DNA of 5,455 nucleotides from assembly GCA_964573545.1 (NCBI GenBank), contig CAZNJQ010000032.1, positions 1-5,455 on the forward strand, read 5' to 3'. A program made the translations under genes and the position numbers. The DNA is from CAZNJQ01 sp964573545. GTDB lineage: Bacteria > Patescibacteriota > Minisyncoccia > Phycocordibacterales > UBA2135. Every line of letters begins with the position of its first letter. Position 1 is the first letter of the stretch. The notes beneath the pieces are model-generated. The model saw only the letters and a list, made by a program, of their open reading frames with translations. It ran no database searches and had not been told where the DNA came from. Below are positions 5,198-5,455 of this stretch, one piece after another.

Positions 5198-5234
5198 TCC
5201 CGTTTGTTTGCGCGCGGTTGATATCAAATTTATT

Positions 5235-5318
5235 GGGTAGGTGGCGGAACTGGTAGACGCGCATGGTTCAGGGCCATGTACCAGCAATGGTGTGCGAGTT
5301 CAAATCTCGCCCTACCCA
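5235..5318 (+). tRNA. tRNA-Leu(CAG), complete
   Basis: This is a full class II tRNA. The acceptor stem is GGGTAGG (5235-5241) with CCTACCC (5311-5317), discriminator A5318. The D stem is GCG (5244-5246) with CGC (5258-5260), with GG in the loop. The anticodon stem is CATGG (5262-5266) with CCATG (5274-5278), loop TTCAGGG, anticodon CAG at 5269-5271, reading CUG. The long variable arm is 5279-5293. The T arm is GCGAG, TTCAAAT, CTCGC (5294-5310). The 3' CCA is not encoded (CAA follows), so it must be added after transcription. The gene lies wholly inside the 5119-5400 insert, flanked by arms that can pair around it. All canonical parts are present, so it is likely functional. Confidence 0.95.
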
Positions 5319-5400
5319 CAACGTATATATTTCAGTCGCGCTCCGTATAACGGGATCGCGAAACTGTAATTACTCGCTACGCTCGCAAACAGTTTCGGGA

Positions 5401-5455
5401 GTATACGCGTACGCTTCAGGAGCGTATGCCGCAAGGCTTGAGAGTTCAAATCTCT
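5401..5455 (+). tRNA. 3' segment of the interrupted tRNA-Leu(CAG), cut by the window end
   Basis: GTATACGCG (5401-5409) is the second half of a tRNA-Leu D arm. Next come the anticodon stem TACGC/GCGTA (5410-5414/5422-5426) with loop TTCAGGA and anticodon CAG at 5417-5419. A long variable arm follows with a GCC/GGC stem and GCAA loop (5427-5439), then the T arm GAGAG, TTCAAAT, CTCT (5440-5455), missing its last pair and the acceptor 3' strand. Joined to 5101-5118 it gives an unbroken, canonical tRNA-Leu D arm with the GG pair restored. The stems differ from those of the 5235-5318 tRNA, so this is not a simple recent copy of it. The acceptor partner lies beyond the window. Confidence 0.72.

Larger units (their letters stand above)
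5119..5400. mobile_element. 282-bp inverted-arm insert in the D loop of tRNA-Leu, carrying a second tRNA-Leu
   Basis: The insert begins TCCCGAAA (5119-5126) and ends TTTCGGGA (5393-5400), perfect 8-bp inverted ends. Behind them each end is a quasi-palindromic arm: left 5119-5204, right 5349-5400. Read inward, the arms are related inverted copies, both of the form TCCCGAAA, hairpin, TTTCG, GATCCCGTT. GATCCCGTT (5196-5204) pairs with AACGGGATC (5349-5357). A third stem, 5212-5221 with 5332-5341, has ten pairs including two G-T wobbles. The complete tRNA-Leu at 5235-5318 sits at the tip. No target duplication, ORF or transposase is present. It may be an intron-like RNA insert, or a non-autonomous hairpin-ended element comparable to IS200/IS605-type relics. 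Boundaries follow from the tRNA halves to within one G. Confidence 0.6.

Noticed and set aside
5218..5227. TTGATATCAA palindrome as an operator or as the promoter of the inner tRNA
   Set aside because: A 10-bp palindrome so close to the tRNA 5' end is suggestive, but no matching -10 or -35 partner is found, and part of it is better explained by pairing with 5332-5341.
5349..5455. Reading 5349-5455 as a self-contained tRNA-Leu with acceptor AACGGGA (5349-5355), D-arm half GCGAAACTG (5358-5366) and a 34-base D-loop insert
   Set aside because: Bases 8-9 would be TC rather than the usual TG and the acceptor would start AA. The resemblance is also explained by the right arm being an inverted copy of the left arm. 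The 5101-5118 half has a better sequence and its own promoter. The sequence after 5455 would decide.
1..5455. CRISPR array or toxin-antitoxin pair
   Set aside because: No regularly spaced direct repeats and no recognisable small gene pair are present.

Overview
The window looks like a piece of a small bacterial chromosome with a compact layout. Nearly every gene is its own transcription unit: most have their own promoter (TTGAnn-17-TATACT type) and all but one have a rho-independent hairpin. The standard code is in use, since TGA ends the 4244-5020 gene. The Nudix protein type, a leaderless-type promoter (TATACT seven bases before an ATG), many short GC-rich palindromes and very small transcription units resemble Patescibacteria (CPR, Parcubacteria-like) genomes. 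That assignment is inference from style, not proof.

Layout: (1) 1-284 is an intergenic tail with perfect small hairpins, possibly the last codons of an upstream gene, and the terminator of the next gene. (2) 285-1454 (-) encodes a saccharopine dehydrogenase-like oxidoreductase. (3) 1590-1796 (+) encodes a 68-residue two-helix membrane protein. (4) 1964-2830 (-) encodes a divergent LpxC-like zinc deacetylase that keeps the Glu-His, His-x3-Asp and Gly-His active-site signatures. (5) 2910-3413 (+) encodes an unrecognised 167-residue protein, divergent from the LpxC-like gene across overlapping -35 boxes. (6) 3497-3613 is a relic or upstream ORF that repeats the first 18 codons of the Nudix gene at 3651-4169. 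(7) 4244-5020 (+) encodes an unrecognised 258-residue protein behind a near-consensus promoter.

The most unusual part is 5079-5455. Bases 5101-5118 are a textbook tRNA-Leu 5' end (acceptor strand, positions 8-9, first half of the D arm). Bases 5401-5455 are the matching remainder: second half of the D arm, CAG anticodon arm, long variable arm and T arm, cut by the window edge. Between them, exactly inside the D loop, lies a 282-bp insert bounded by TCCCGAAA and TTTCGGGA. The insert is built from two inverted, self-complementary arms and carries a second, complete tRNA-Leu(CAG) at 5235-5318. The arms can pair stepwise and bring the two halves of the outer tRNA together. This is a tRNA nested inside an interrupted tRNA with the same anticodon: either an intron-like element, or an insertion carrying a replacement tRNA. 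The model predicts the bases just beyond the window: C, then CGTGCCC.

The protein genes do not form an obvious pathway. They are separate units in mixed orientation.
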